From an uncultured Pseudomonadota bacterium (GTDB lineage: Bacteria; Pseudomonadota; Gammaproteobacteria; Methylococcales; Methylomonadaceae), in the NCBI GenBank assembly GCA_903902945.1, contig CAIUWU010000262.1, forward strand, positions 1 to 8,159: DNA of 8,159 nt. The letters run 5' to 3'. A program made the position numbers and the translations under genes. Below are positions 1 through 6,625 of the stretch, piece by piece (the stretch's first letter is position 1; the number at the start of each line of letters is the position of its first letter). The notes below the pieces were generated by a model. It searched no databases and was not told the origin of the DNA. It saw only the letters and a program-made list of their open reading frames with translations.

Positions 1-497
1 ACCAGATAAGCATCGACGCCGATCACGATCACAAACAAGCATTTGTAAATAATCTCCAGAAACAGATCGAAGACATGAAACCGGAAACCGGTCGATACAT
101 TGAAGCTCTTGTCACTGTGATGGATTTTATGAAAACGCCATAGCCCTTCATATTTGTGACTGGCGACATGCCAGGTATAAATCGCCAGATCAAACAGGGT
201 AAAGGTCAGCAAGGATTTCAAAATGCCGTTATCCATGCCGCTGAGTAAACCGATGCTGGAAAACTGCTGGGCGACCAGAAACAGTGACGACGCTTTCAAG
301 ATAGTCAAAATGACGTTATTGATTAAAAACGCCGAGGTGTTGGTGATGATCGATTCTTTATAGGTTTTTTTGTCAAAGTGGCGAAAAGGGCGGATTTTCT
401 CGAATACCAGTAAAACCACGAAGGCCACCAGTGCCAGACTGAACAGGCTTTCGTTAAATAACATGGGGTTGCTGTTGTTGATATCCGAGTTGGTCAT
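1..497 (-). CDS. Fatty acid hydroxylase / sterol desaturase family membrane protein (partial, C-terminus missing)
   Basis: Reading on the minus strand from the ATG at 497 gives 165 codons with no stop before the window edge, so the gene is cut by the window rather than broken. The product has hydrophobic stretches at about residues 17-32, 54-79 and 92-109 and then the histidine clusters of the membrane di-iron hydroxylase superfamily: HVASH (H110, H114) and HKIHH (H123, H126, H127), followed by the typical RFH (H141). The family uses such clusters to hold two irons that hydroxylate or desaturate lipids, sterols or carotenoids in the membrane; the last cluster lies beyond the edge. The start is supported by a consensus AGGAGG four bases upstream. 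It is the third gene of a probable operon with a LOV photoreceptor and an SRPBCC protein, 34 bases after the LOV stop. The family call is firm; the substrate is unknown. Confidence 0.9.
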   Translation of the reverse strand, partial: MTNSDINNSNPMLFNESLFSLALVAFVVLLVFEKIRPFRHFDKKTYKESIITNTSAFLINNVILTILKASSLFLVAQQFSSIGLLSGMDNGILKSLLTFTLFDLAIYTWHVASHKYEGLWRFHKIHHSDKSFNVSTGFRFHVFDLFLEIIYKCLFVIVIGVDAYL

Positions 498-501
498 TTC
501 G

Positions 502-507
502 CCTCCT
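502..507 (-). promoter_or_regulatory. Ribosome binding site of the hydroxylase gene
   Basis: A perfect AGGAGG on the minus strand lies four bases before the ATG at 497. It fixes the start of the partial hydroxylase gene and is the strongest Shine-Dalgarno of the three-gene cluster, so the last gene may be translated efficiently on its own. Confidence 0.7.
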
Positions 508-531
508 GTCTGTTGCAGATAAGGTTAAAAA

Positions 532-978
532 TCAGCGTGACTGCAGCATATTGGTCAGACTTTTGATTTCGTCTTCGGCGTTGATTTTCTGGGTAATGTC
601 ATACTGAACCCCGAGGTAATAAATGACGCGTTGTTTTTTATCGAATAAAGGCACGATTTTCAGGTGATTGTGAAACAGGCTGCCGTCTTTTTTGTAGTTG
701 CGTAGGGTAACCTCGACACCGGCATGATTCTTCATGGCTTCGGCAATCGCGAAACGCGCTTCCTGATCGCGGTCTTCACCTTGTAAGAAGCGGCAGTTAT
801 AACCAATGATTTCTTCCTGGGTGTATCCGGTCAGACGCTCGAAAGCTTTGTTGGCGTAAACAATAGGTGCATCTTCCTGGTCGGGATCGGCCAGTGTTAC
901 ACCATTAACACATTCATCGAGAATGGCTGACAGTACTTGGGGAATAATTCCATTATCTTTTTCGAGTATTAAAGGCAT
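532..978 (-). CDS. Stand-alone short LOV (blue-light, flavin-binding PAS) photoreceptor
   Basis: The 148-residue protein is one LOV domain with short flanks and no kinase, cyclase, STAS or DNA-binding domain. Residues 60-67 carry the LOV signature (core NCRFLQ) with the photoactive cysteine C62 that forms a flavin-cysteine adduct under blue light. The other flavin contacts expected in LOV domains are present: N61, R63, Q66, N94, N104 and the signalling glutamine Q125 (in VQYDIT). Several match the numbering of YtvA. An N-terminal helix (about 11-24) and a C-terminal amphipathic helix (about 130-148) resemble the dimerising flanks of short LOV proteins of Pseudomonas. Expected to be cytoplasmic, binding FMN or FAD. 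A GGAG at 986-989 sits seven bases before the ATG. It is the middle gene of a cluster with an SRPBCC protein upstream and a lipid hydroxylase downstream, which suggests a light-controlled lipid function; that link is inference. Confidence 0.93.
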   Translation of the reverse strand: MPLILEKDNGIIPQVLSAILDECVNGVTLADPDQEDAPIVYANKAFERLTGYTQEEIIGYNCRFLQGEDRDQEARFAIAEAMKNHAGVEVTLRNYKKDGSLFHNHLKIVPLFDKKQRVIYYLGVQYDITQKINAEDEIKSLTNMLQSR

Positions 979-1010
979 AACAAAACTCCGGTTGATGCAG
1001 TACGGGCGAT

Positions 1011-1484
1011 TTAATTGCTGAGTAATTCTTTGATCGAGCTGACAGTGGTTTCAGCACCTTCTTCAATAGCGATCCGGATCAGTTTCTGAAACGGACGCAT
1101 AAACACATCCAGTTCCAGTAATTCAAAACGGAAGGTGAGCTGGGTTTGTGGGGGCTGAGCGATTTCATCGAGGATGTAACAATGTTTATAAGGTGCGGTG
1201 ATGCCCTCGAATCTGAATTCAAAATTGGGGTTGTAGCCGGTAAACTGAAAAATCGATTCGACCAGGTTGCCGTTATCATCGCGGACTTGCTTGGCTTTGT
1301 TGCCGACCGCAACCTCGGCGGTGTCGAGCGGTTCCAGTTCGACCACATCGGTTGCCCATTTCTGGTAATTTTCGAAAAAATTGTCAGCAATAAAGTTAAA
1401 AACCTCTTTTGCAGACTTGTCGATGGCAATACTGGCTTCGCCTGATATCGGTTGCGACGTGTCGAATGGCAATTTGAGTTGCAT
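1011..1484 (-). CDS. SRPBCC (START/polyketide-cyclase-like) family protein
   Basis: The 157-residue protein reads like a helix-grip SRPBCC fold: an N-terminal strand (about 14-22), a short helical part (AKEVFNFIADNF, about 25-36), alternating beta strands through residues 60-125, and a long C-terminal helix (about 127-155) that in the family closes a hydrophobic cavity. Such proteins bind lipids, polyketides or other small hydrophobic ligands, and some are enzymes; no catalytic residue can be named here. There is no signal peptide, so it should be cytoplasmic. The ATG at 1484 is preceded by a G-rich run (1491-1496) that can act as a Shine-Dalgarno. It is the first gene of the cluster, 32 bases ahead of the LOV gene, so it may supply or receive the substrate of the hydroxylase or bind the LOV protein; this is inference. 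The fold call is fairly safe, the function is not. Confidence 0.75.
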   Translation of the reverse strand: MQLKLPFDTSQPISGEASIAIDKSAKEVFNFIADNFFENYQKWATDVVELEPLDTAEVAVGNKAKQVRDDNGNLVESIFQFTGYNPNFEFRFEGITAPYKHCYILDEIAQPPQTQLTFRFELLELDVFMRPFQKLIRIAIEEGAETTVSSIKELLSN

Positions 1485-1533
1485 GGCCTACCCCCCGAGA
1501 AAACATTGTTTTTGAGCTTACCACGCTATCAGC

Positions 1534-1551
1534 CAAAGCCAATCAAAGCCA
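1534..1551 (-). repeat. Helically phased direct repeat TGGCTTTG x2
   Basis: On the minus strand TGGCTTTG occurs twice with a 10-base period, one turn of the helix, about 50-67 bases upstream of the SRPBCC start. A third partial copy (GGCT) follows. This geometry is what a regulator bound to one face of the DNA near a promoter would use, but two short copies can also arise by chance. Confidence 0.35.
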
Positions 1552-1612
1552 CAAAAAATCAGATGCTTATCGTCCGTAAATGTGGGGGGTGTCGATTAAA
1601 CCGTGAAGTTAT

Positions 1613-1624
1613 GCCATGCATGGC
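1613..1624. promoter_or_regulatory. 12-base perfect palindrome, possible operator
   Basis: GCCATGCATGGC is its own reverse complement and has no spacer, so it suits a dimeric DNA-binding protein better than an RNA hairpin. It lies in the gap upstream of the LOV cluster, about 130 bases before the first start codon. No regulator is encoded in the window and the motif is not one I recognise. Confidence 0.3.
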
Positions 1625-1713
1625 GGGTTGAGCATCAGCTATTGGCGGTCTTCAACGCCAGTGGCAAAGGCGGGTAAACGCGGCTCACAATGCGCGCAGT
1701 ATTCTGAAACTGC

Positions 1714-1731
1714 CGCCAACATCGGTTGGCG
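1714..1731 (-). terminator. Weak terminator-like stem-loop after the ABC exporter
   Basis: A 7-bp perfect stem (CGCCAAC / GTTGGCG) with a 4-base loop starts 28 bases past the ATPase stop on the minus strand. A second 5-bp stem (1696-1713) follows directly. Only a short run of three T follows the first stem, so this is not a classical intrinsic terminator; it may act with Rho or protect the 3' end. Confidence 0.3.
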
Positions 1732-1758
1732 TGGCCGTCTTAAGACATCGTTACACTT

Positions 1759-2436
1759 TCAGCCAGACTGAATCCGGCCATCGACCAGCATGATCTGACG
1801 ATCGGCCCGATGAGCAAATGCCGGATCATGAGTGACCGCCACGACCGTTTTACCCATCTCATGGGTCAGGTCGGCCAGAATCTGCTGCACGCGCTCACCG
1901 GAAGCCGTATCCAGATTGCCGGTAGGTTCATCGGCCAGAATCACTAGCGGGTCGTTGATTAGCGCCCGGGCTATTGCCACCCGTTGACGCTGGCCGCCGG
2001 AAATCTGATGCGGGTATTTATGGGCATGATCAGCCACCCCCAGCTGTTCGAGTAAGCTTAAAGCCCGTTGCCGGATCGCGGGTTGCGGGTGTCTGCCCAG
2101 ACGCTGCATCGGCAGTGCCACATTATCGACCACTGTGAATTCGGCCAGCAGAAAGTGAAACTGAAACACGAATCCCAGTTTTTCCAGCCGGCGTTTAGCT
2201 AGCTGATCTTCGCCAAAATGTGAAGTGTCTTCGCCGTCGAGCCAGATGCGGCCTGCGCTGGGAATATCCAGCAAGCCCAGCAGATAGAGCAGCGAAGATT
2301 TACCGGAACCGGACGGCCCCATGATGCAAACGAATTCGCCCGCCGCAATCTCCAGACTGATATTGTCGACCAGCGTGACCGGAATCTCGTCTTCCAGCCG
2401 TTTGCTGAGCTGTTCGACCTGTAACACCGGACTCAT
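1759..2436 (-). CDS. ABC transporter ATP-binding protein, LolD/MacB/DevA type
   Basis: This 225-residue protein is a complete nucleotide-binding domain. Walker A is GPSGSGKSS (40-48), the Q-loop glutamine is Q92 in the FVFQFHFLL segment typical of LolD-like ATPases, the signature is ISGGQ (145-149, with I in place of the usual L), Walker B is VILADE (165-170) with catalytic E170, a D-loop follows at about 174-176, and the switch histidine is H203. It should power the permease encoded just upstream by ATP hydrolysis on the cytoplasmic face. Its ATG overlaps the permease stop by four bases (ATGA) and a GGGGG at 2442-2446 can serve as ribosome binding site. It is the last gene of the membrane fusion protein-permease-ATPase set, an order like devBCA. 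The substrate cannot be inferred from the ATPase. Confidence 0.95.
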   Translation of the reverse strand: MSPVLQVEQLSKRLEDEIPVTLVDNISLEIAAGEFVCIMGPSGSGKSSLLYLLGLLDIPSAGRIWLDGEDTSHFGEDQLAKRRLEKLGFVFQFHFLLAEFTVVDNVALPMQRLGRHPQPAIRQRALSLLEQLGVADHAHKYPHQISGGQRQRVAIARALINDPLVILADEPTGNLDTASGERVQQILADLTHEMGKTVVAVTHDPAFAHRADRQIMLVDGRIQSG

Positions 2437-3677
2437 GATTGCCCCCGCAAAATATCCACCGGATGCACGTCACCGGCGCGGCGGGCCGGCAAATAGGCCG
2501 CGAGAATACACGAAGTCAGTGCGAAGGCCGCCGCCAGCTCGAATTGTTCGACACCCCACCATACCGGTAGATTGGTCATTTCCAATACGCCGGGCGGTTT
2601 CACCTGAATCTGGCCCAGTATCAGCATTAATCCGGCACCCAGTAATAGCCCCAGCACGCTGCCCAAGGCACCGATAATGCTGCCTTCAAACAAGAAAATC
2701 AGTCGAATGTCGGTAGCGTGGAAGCCCATCGACTTAAGGATGGCAATATCGCGGGTTTTTTCCATGACGATGGTCGACAGCGTGTTGTAAATACCGAACG
2801 AAGCCACGATCAAAATTGCCGAAACTACGCTGAACATGATGATATTGCGCACCGTCAGCAGCGACAGAATATCTTCCGAAGCTTCGATCCAGGAAGTGGC
2901 CTTATAACCGATATTGGCTTCGATCCGTTTGGCGATAAGATTTGCCTGATAAGCATCTTGCAGTTTGATCAGCAACCGGTTAACGCGGTTAGGGCGGTTG
3001 AACATCACTTGTGCCGGTTTCAGATTGCTGAAAGTCTGGGTTTCGTCGTAATTGGCGTTGCCGGTGCGGTAAATGCCGACCACCTTCATGACCCGGTTGC
3101 CGCCGTCCTGAGTGACCAGATTCAAGTTGCGACCCAGACCAAGCTGGAATTTATCGGCCAGGGCTTTGCCGATGATGATGCCATTAGGATTGGCGGTTAA
3201 GGCATCCAGCGAACCTTGCAGCATTTTTTCCTGAATCGTCGACACCGTTTTCATTTTGGCAGGAATGATCCCCGACAGACTGCCGGACTGTTCGCGTCCG
3301 GCAAAGCTCAGCACCGCTGGGCCTATCAGTACCGGCGCAACCTGTAAGCCGGGTATCAATTCAATGAAAGCCAGCTTTTCGCGATAACTGCGAATGCCGC
3401 GGTTTTCGGTTTTTGGCGTCAGATGACTGATGCTGATAGCCGCATCCGGCCATTGCATTTGGGCCGGCTGGGTTTGTGGCCGACGATATTCGTCGTAGAT
3501 GGTGATATGAGGGCTGTTATCGATCAGCCGCTTGATAAAGTCTTGCTCAGAACCGCGCATCAACGAAGAAACGGCCAGAAAAAACGCCACACCCAGAATC
3601 ACGCCGCCCAACGATACCAGTGTCTGGCGTTTACGGCTGGTCAGATGGGTCAGGGCAATTTGCAGTTGAATCGGCAT
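2433..3677 (-). CDS. ABC transporter permease, FtsX/MacB/LolE-like
   Basis: The 414-residue protein has the four-helix layout of the MacB/LolCE/DevC exporter class: one membrane helix near the N-terminus (about 18-38), a large periplasmic domain of about 230 residues (MacB_PCD-like, 40-275), then three helices (about 277-300, 326-356, 380-398). The FtsX-domain hallmarks are clear: EKTRDIAILKSMG (306-318) forms the coupling region facing the ATPase, and YLPARRAGDVHPVDILRG (395-412) closes the protein. This class does not carry substrates through the membrane but uses ATP hydrolysis to drive periplasmic or outer-leaflet export, often with a fusion protein and TolC. The start codon overlaps the fusion protein stop by one base (TGATG) with no clear Shine-Dalgarno, which points to translational coupling. 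Two-gene neighbours support a tripartite pump rather than lipoprotein sorting. Confidence 0.93.
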   Translation of the reverse strand: MPIQLQIALTHLTSRKRQTLVSLGGVILGVAFFLAVSSLMRGSEQDFIKRLIDNSPHITIYDEYRRPQTQPAQMQWPDAAISISHLTPKTENRGIRSYREKLAFIELIPGLQVAPVLIGPAVLSFAGREQSGSLSGIIPAKMKTVSTIQEKMLQGSLDALTANPNGIIIGKALADKFQLGLGRNLNLVTQDGGNRVMKVVGIYRTGNANYDETQTFSNLKPAQVMFNRPNRVNRLLIKLQDAYQANLIAKRIEANIGYKATSWIEASEDILSLLTVRNIIMFSVVSAILIVASFGIYNTLSTIVMEKTRDIAILKSMGFHATDIRLIFLFEGSIIGALGSVLGLLLGAGLMLILGQIQVKPPGVLEMTNLPVWWGVEQFELAAAFALTSCILAAYLPARRAGDVHPVDILRGQS

Positions 3678-4684
3678 CAGGGCTGACGGGCAATCAGGGC
3701 TGGATGGCCTTCGCTGAAGCCATCGCGGAGCGTGGTCACCACCTGTGCGTTTTCATCCAGACCACTGAGGATTTCGGTTTGTCTGGCATCGCTGATGCCG
3801 GTCTCTAGCGATTGTTGATGCAACTTGCCAGCTACGACTAGCCAGACCCGGTTGTTTTCCAGCGCAGTACTGGGGATCAGTAAAGCATTATCGTGTTGTT
3901 CGGCGAGCAGATTGGTATCGACAGTCATGCCGATTTTCAGTTCACCGGGATCCTCCAGTGTCATTCTGACCCGATAACTGCGAGCGACAGGATCGCCTTT
4001 GGGGGTGATTTCGCTGACTGTAGCCTTGAAAGTCTGTTTGGGTAGTGCATCGGTATGCAGCAGCACAGTCTGGCCTGGGTAAACCCGGGCAATGTCTTCT
4101 TCGTCGACCTGGGCGGTGACACGTAACGGTGCGCAGCAGGATAAATGGAATATCGCCTGACCGACATTGATAAACTGGCCAATTTCACCGTCACGGCGAA
4201 TGATCAGGCCATCGGCGGGTGCGCTCAGGGTCATGAAATCACGCTGGGCATCGGCACGTTGCAGCGCTGCTTCCGCAGCCTGTAAATCGGTCCGGGCGCG
4301 GTCGACATCGACCTGGGCGACCAGATTGCGCTGGTTCAGGGTTTGCAGGCGCTGAAAATAGCTGCGGGCAAACGCCAGCCGGGTAGTCAGTTCGCTGACC
4401 GTGCTGCTTAAATCACTGTCATTCAGCCGCGCCAGTAACTGGCCTTTTGTAACCGTATCGCCTTCGTCGACCCGTAGTTCAACCAGATGGCCGCTCTGAC
4501 GCGGAGCGATTGGCAGGGTGACACTGGGTTCAACGATGCCAGTGGCGTAAATAACCGCGATGGCCTGACCACGTCTGGGCTGCGTGACTTCGACCGTCAC
4601 GGGCCAGTAGACCAAAGCCGCGATGCTGGCCGCTATCAGTAACAGCAATCCCGATATCTGCCAGATCCGCCTATAAGAGATCAT
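3677..4684 (-). CDS. Periplasmic membrane fusion (HlyD/MacA/DevB-like adaptor) protein
   Basis: This 335-residue protein has an uncleaved-looking N-terminal anchor helix (about 10-27) with basic residues ahead of it, then the fold of export adaptors: first lipoyl half (about 60-90), a short coiled-coil hairpin (about 91-150, with heptad-like Leu/Ala spacing), second lipoyl half (about 152-180), a beta-barrel domain (about 185-262) and a membrane-proximal domain to the end. It would link the inner-membrane ABC permease to an outer-membrane channel such as TolC. The segment 189-200 (VTAQVDEEDIAR) is typical of the family. A Cys pair (C183-C184) sits at the lipoyl/barrel junction, unusual for a periplasmic adaptor. 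AGGA at 4694-4697 supports the ATG at 4684. It is first in the exporter set, 54 bases after the sulfurtransferase stop, with no terminator seen between. Confidence 0.93.
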   Translation of the reverse strand: MISYRRIWQISGLLLLIAASIAALVYWPVTVEVTQPRRGQAIAVIYATGIVEPSVTLPIAPRQSGHLVELRVDEGDTVTKGQLLARLNDSDLSSTVSELTTRLAFARSYFQRLQTLNQRNLVAQVDVDRARTDLQAAEAALQRADAQRDFMTLSAPADGLIIRRDGEIGQFINVGQAIFHLSCCAPLRVTAQVDEEDIARVYPGQTVLLHTDALPKQTFKATVSEITPKGDPVARSYRVRMTLEDPGELKIGMTVDTNLLAEQHDNALLIPSTALENNRVWLVVAGKLHQQSLETGISDARQTEILSGLDENAQVVTTLRDGFSEGHPALIARQP

Positions 4685-4738
4685 GCTTAATTTTCCTGAA
4701 CTGTAAAAAGGTCATCAATAATTATGGAGGTGTGATTG

Positions 4739-5584
4739 TTAAACAGTAGCGACATCACGGTTAGGGTTGCTGATCCAGTCACTCCAGGAACCGGCATACA
4801 GTCGTGAACCGCCAAGACCGGCGATTTCCATTGCCAGCAGATTATGGCAGCCGGTAACGCCGGAGCCGCACATATGCACCACGGGTTTGCCGTTATCTGC
4901 CTCGATCAGGCGCTGGAATTGCTGACGCAGCTCAGATGGGCTGAGGAACAGTCCTTGCTGATCGAGGTTGCGCTGAAACGGGCGGTTGATGGCTTTGGGA
5001 ACATGACCGGCAACCGGGTCAATCGGTTCCTGCAGGCCGGCAAACCGTTCCGGCGTACGGGCATCGATCAGCGTGATTGCGCCGCGGGCCAGCGCGTTTT
5101 CAACATCGCTGGCGCTGAGCCATTGTTTAGTATCGAGATAGCAACGAAAGCTGGCAGCATTAAGGCGCGGCAACACGGTAGTCAACGGTAAGCCCTGTTT
5201 TTGCCAGTGACCGATACCGCCATCGAGTACTGCTACCTGTTCATGGCCCATCGTACGCAGCAGCCACCACATCCGGCCGGCAAACGCGCCGCTGGCGTCA
5301 TCATAGACGACGACCTGAGTCCGGTTGCTGACGCCCCATTCGCCCAGTTTGCTGGCCAGTTGCCGGAAATCCGGTAGCGGATGGCGGCCAGTGTAGCTTT
5401 GTACCGGCGATGATAAGTCGCGATTCAGATCGGCATAGCGCGCAGCGGGCAAATGCGCTTGTCGGTAGGCCCGCTGGCCGGCGGTGCTGTCGGCCAGTGA
5501 AAAACGGCAGTCGAAAATCACTAATTGCGGATGGTCGAGATGGTCAGCCAGTTGTCGGGCGCTAATCAGGGTGGTGTAGTGCAT
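4739..5584 (-). CDS. sseA: 3-mercaptopyruvate-type sulfurtransferase (two rhodanese domains)
   Basis: The 281-residue protein has two rhodanese domains: an inactive N-terminal one (about 5-130) with no cysteine in its loop position, and a catalytic C-terminal one (about 155-278). The active loop is CGSGVTG with C239; CGSG-V-T is the mercaptopyruvate sulfurtransferase pattern, whereas thiosulfate rhodaneses carry a basic CR-x-G-x-R type loop. It should move sulfur from 3-mercaptopyruvate via a cysteine persulfide to a thiol or cyanide acceptor in the cytoplasm. The usual last loop residue is A; here it is G, followed by a second Cys (C246). The ATG follows the stop of the oxidoreductase gene with no gap (TAAATG), with GGAG at 5591-5594 six bases upstream, so the two are translated together. 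The symbol is given by family; true substrate preference is untested. Confidence 0.9.
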   Translation of the reverse strand: MHYTTLISARQLADHLDHPQLVIFDCRFSLADSTAGQRAYRQAHLPAARYADLNRDLSSPVQSYTGRHPLPDFRQLASKLGEWGVSNRTQVVVYDDASGAFAGRMWWLLRTMGHEQVAVLDGGIGHWQKQGLPLTTVLPRLNAASFRCYLDTKQWLSASDVENALARGAITLIDARTPERFAGLQEPIDPVAGHVPKAINRPFQRNLDQQGLFLSPSELRQQFQRLIEADNGKPVVHMCGSGVTGCHNLLAMEIAGLGGSRLYAGSWSDWISNPNRDVATV

Positions 5585-6562
5585 TTAAGTCTCCAGAATG
5601 ATTTTGCCAAAATGTTCGCCGCTGAGCAGGCGTTGATGGGCGCGTTCAGCATCGGCCAGCGGAAATACCGAATCGATCACCGGCTGAATCTGGCCGTTTG
5701 CCAGCAGCGGCCAGACTTGTTGATGCAGTTGTCCGGCAATCAGCGCCTTGAAGCTGTCTTCGCGGTTGCGCAAGGTCGAGCCGCTAATCGTCAGACGTTT
5801 GGCCATCAGCGGCCACAACTTGATGCTTGCCTGATTACCGCCCTGAATCCCGATTTGCAGCAAACGGCCTTCGCAAGCCAGCACCTGCAGATTACGGGGC
5901 AGATAATCGCCGCCGATCATATCAAGAATCAAATCAACACCCCGACCTTGGGTTAAGTCGTTAATCAGGACAACAAAATCCTGCTGATGATAATTGATTG
6001 CCGCATCCGCTCCCAGTGTCAAACAGCGCTGACATTTACTATCACTGCCGGCGGTGACAAACACCCTGGCACCGAAAGCCTTGGCCAGCTGAATGGCAGT
6101 AGTGCCGATACCGCTGCCGCCACCATGAATCAGAACGCTGTCACCGGTCTGCAAATGACCGCGCAGCCACAGATTGCTCCAGACGGTGAAAAAGGTTTCC
6201 GGTATTGCCGCAGCCTGCTGCCAGTTGAGCGTGTCAGGCACCGGCAGGGTACAGACTGCGCTGGCTAATGCATATTCGGCATAGCCGCCGCCGGTTAATA
6301 AAGCACAAACTCGGTCACCGATGCTGAATCCGCCGACCCCGGGTCCAATCGCCGCTACCGTGCCGCTGACTTCCAGGCCTAGCAATGGTGAAGCGCCGTC
6401 TGGTGCCGGATAAAGCCCCTGCCGTTGCATCCAGTCCGGGCGGTTGACACCCGCCGCAGCCACCCGGATCAACAACTGCCCGGCACCCGGAACCGGTTGC
6501 TCAAGCTCGGTGATTTGCAGGCGATTGGTGCCCGATTGGGCAATGATTTCGATAGCGCGCAT
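5585..6562 (-). CDS. NAD(P)H-dependent quinone oxidoreductase, PIG3-type zinc-free MDR
   Basis: The 325-residue protein is a full-length medium-chain dehydrogenase/reductase. The N-terminal GroES-like domain (about 1-120) has the family patterns AAGVNRPDWMQRQGLYP (36-52) and LGLEVSGTV (61-69), and lacks the structural zinc-binding cysteine cluster and catalytic zinc ligands, as expected for the quinone reductase branch. The Rossmann half has the dinucleotide loop GGGSGIGT (147-154), the form seen in PIG3-like proteins, and ends with the usual HFGKIIL. It likely reduces quinones or other electrophilic carbonyls with NADPH in the cytoplasm. No clear Shine-Dalgarno precedes the ATG at 6562, but the start matches the family N-terminus. 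It is divergent from argC and heads a run of five minus-strand genes with the sulfurtransferase and ABC exporter; a role in handling electrophilic or thiol stress is inference. Confidence 0.92.
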   Translation of the reverse strand: MRAIEIIAQSGTNRLQITELEQPVPGAGQLLIRVAAAGVNRPDWMQRQGLYPAPDGASPLLGLEVSGTVAAIGPGVGGFSIGDRVCALLTGGGYAEYALASAVCTLPVPDTLNWQQAAAIPETFFTVWSNLWLRGHLQTGDSVLIHGGGSGIGTTAIQLAKAFGARVFVTAGSDSKCQRCLTLGADAAINYHQQDFVVLINDLTQGRGVDLILDMIGGDYLPRNLQVLACEGRLLQIGIQGGNQASIKLWPLMAKRLTISGSTLRNREDSFKALIAGQLHQQVWPLLANGQIQPVIDSVFPLADAERAHQRLLSGEHFGKIILET

Positions 6563-6574
6563 GAATCAAAGGTT

Positions 6575-6603
6575 TTTACTAATGACGATAAACTTTATTA
6601 TAG
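6575..6603 (+). promoter_or_regulatory. Candidate argC promoter
   Basis: TTTACT (6575-6580) and TTATAG (6598-6603) are spaced 17 bases and lie about 70-100 bases before the argC ATG. TATTAT (6596-6601) is an alternative -10 with a 15-base spacer. The -10 overlaps the opposite-strand TATAAT, so the two divergent promoters would compete for RNA polymerase. Confidence 0.45.
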
Positions 6604-6625
6604 GCGGCTTTATCGCTGCCCCGCA
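6597..6625 (-). promoter_or_regulatory. Candidate promoter of the oxidoreductase-sulfurtransferase(-exporter) operon
   Basis: On the minus strand a perfect TATAAT (6602 to 6597) lies about 35 bases upstream of the ATG at 6562. Seventeen bases further upstream is TGCGGG (6625 to 6620), a poor -35 match. The perfect -10 and its position make it the best sigma-70 candidate for this side; the weak -35 suggests an activator or a low-level promoter. Confidence 0.45.

Larger units (their letters stand above)
1485..1758. other. Intergenic region upstream of the SRPBCC-LOV-hydroxylase cluster
   Basis: No credible gene lies in these 274 bases. On the minus strand the gap must hold the end of the ABC exporter transcript and the promoter of the LOV cluster. 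It contains a 12-base perfect palindrome (1613-1624), two copies of TGGCTTTG exactly 10 bases apart (minus strand, 1534-1541 and 1544-1551), and a stem-loop near the exporter stop (1714-1731). A weak sigma-70-like pair, TTGGCT and TAAGCT with a 16-base spacer, can be drawn about 40-65 bases upstream of the ATG at 1484, but the match is too poor to call a promoter. Confidence 0.5.

Noticed and set aside
2718..3200. Plus-strand 160-codon frame inside the permease gene
   Set aside because: Antisense to a clear FtsX-type permease, with no recognisable domain; a shadow of the real coding frame. Similar antisense frames over the other genes were dropped for the same reason.
4685..4738. Separate promoter for the ABC exporter
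   Set aside because: CATAAT is present on the minus strand but the best -35 at 17 bases (CTACTG) is a poor match, so I could not support a promoter.
6561..6580. ArgR operator upstream of argC
   Set aside because: TGAAT followed by A/T-rich bases recalls half an ARG box, but the second half-site is missing.
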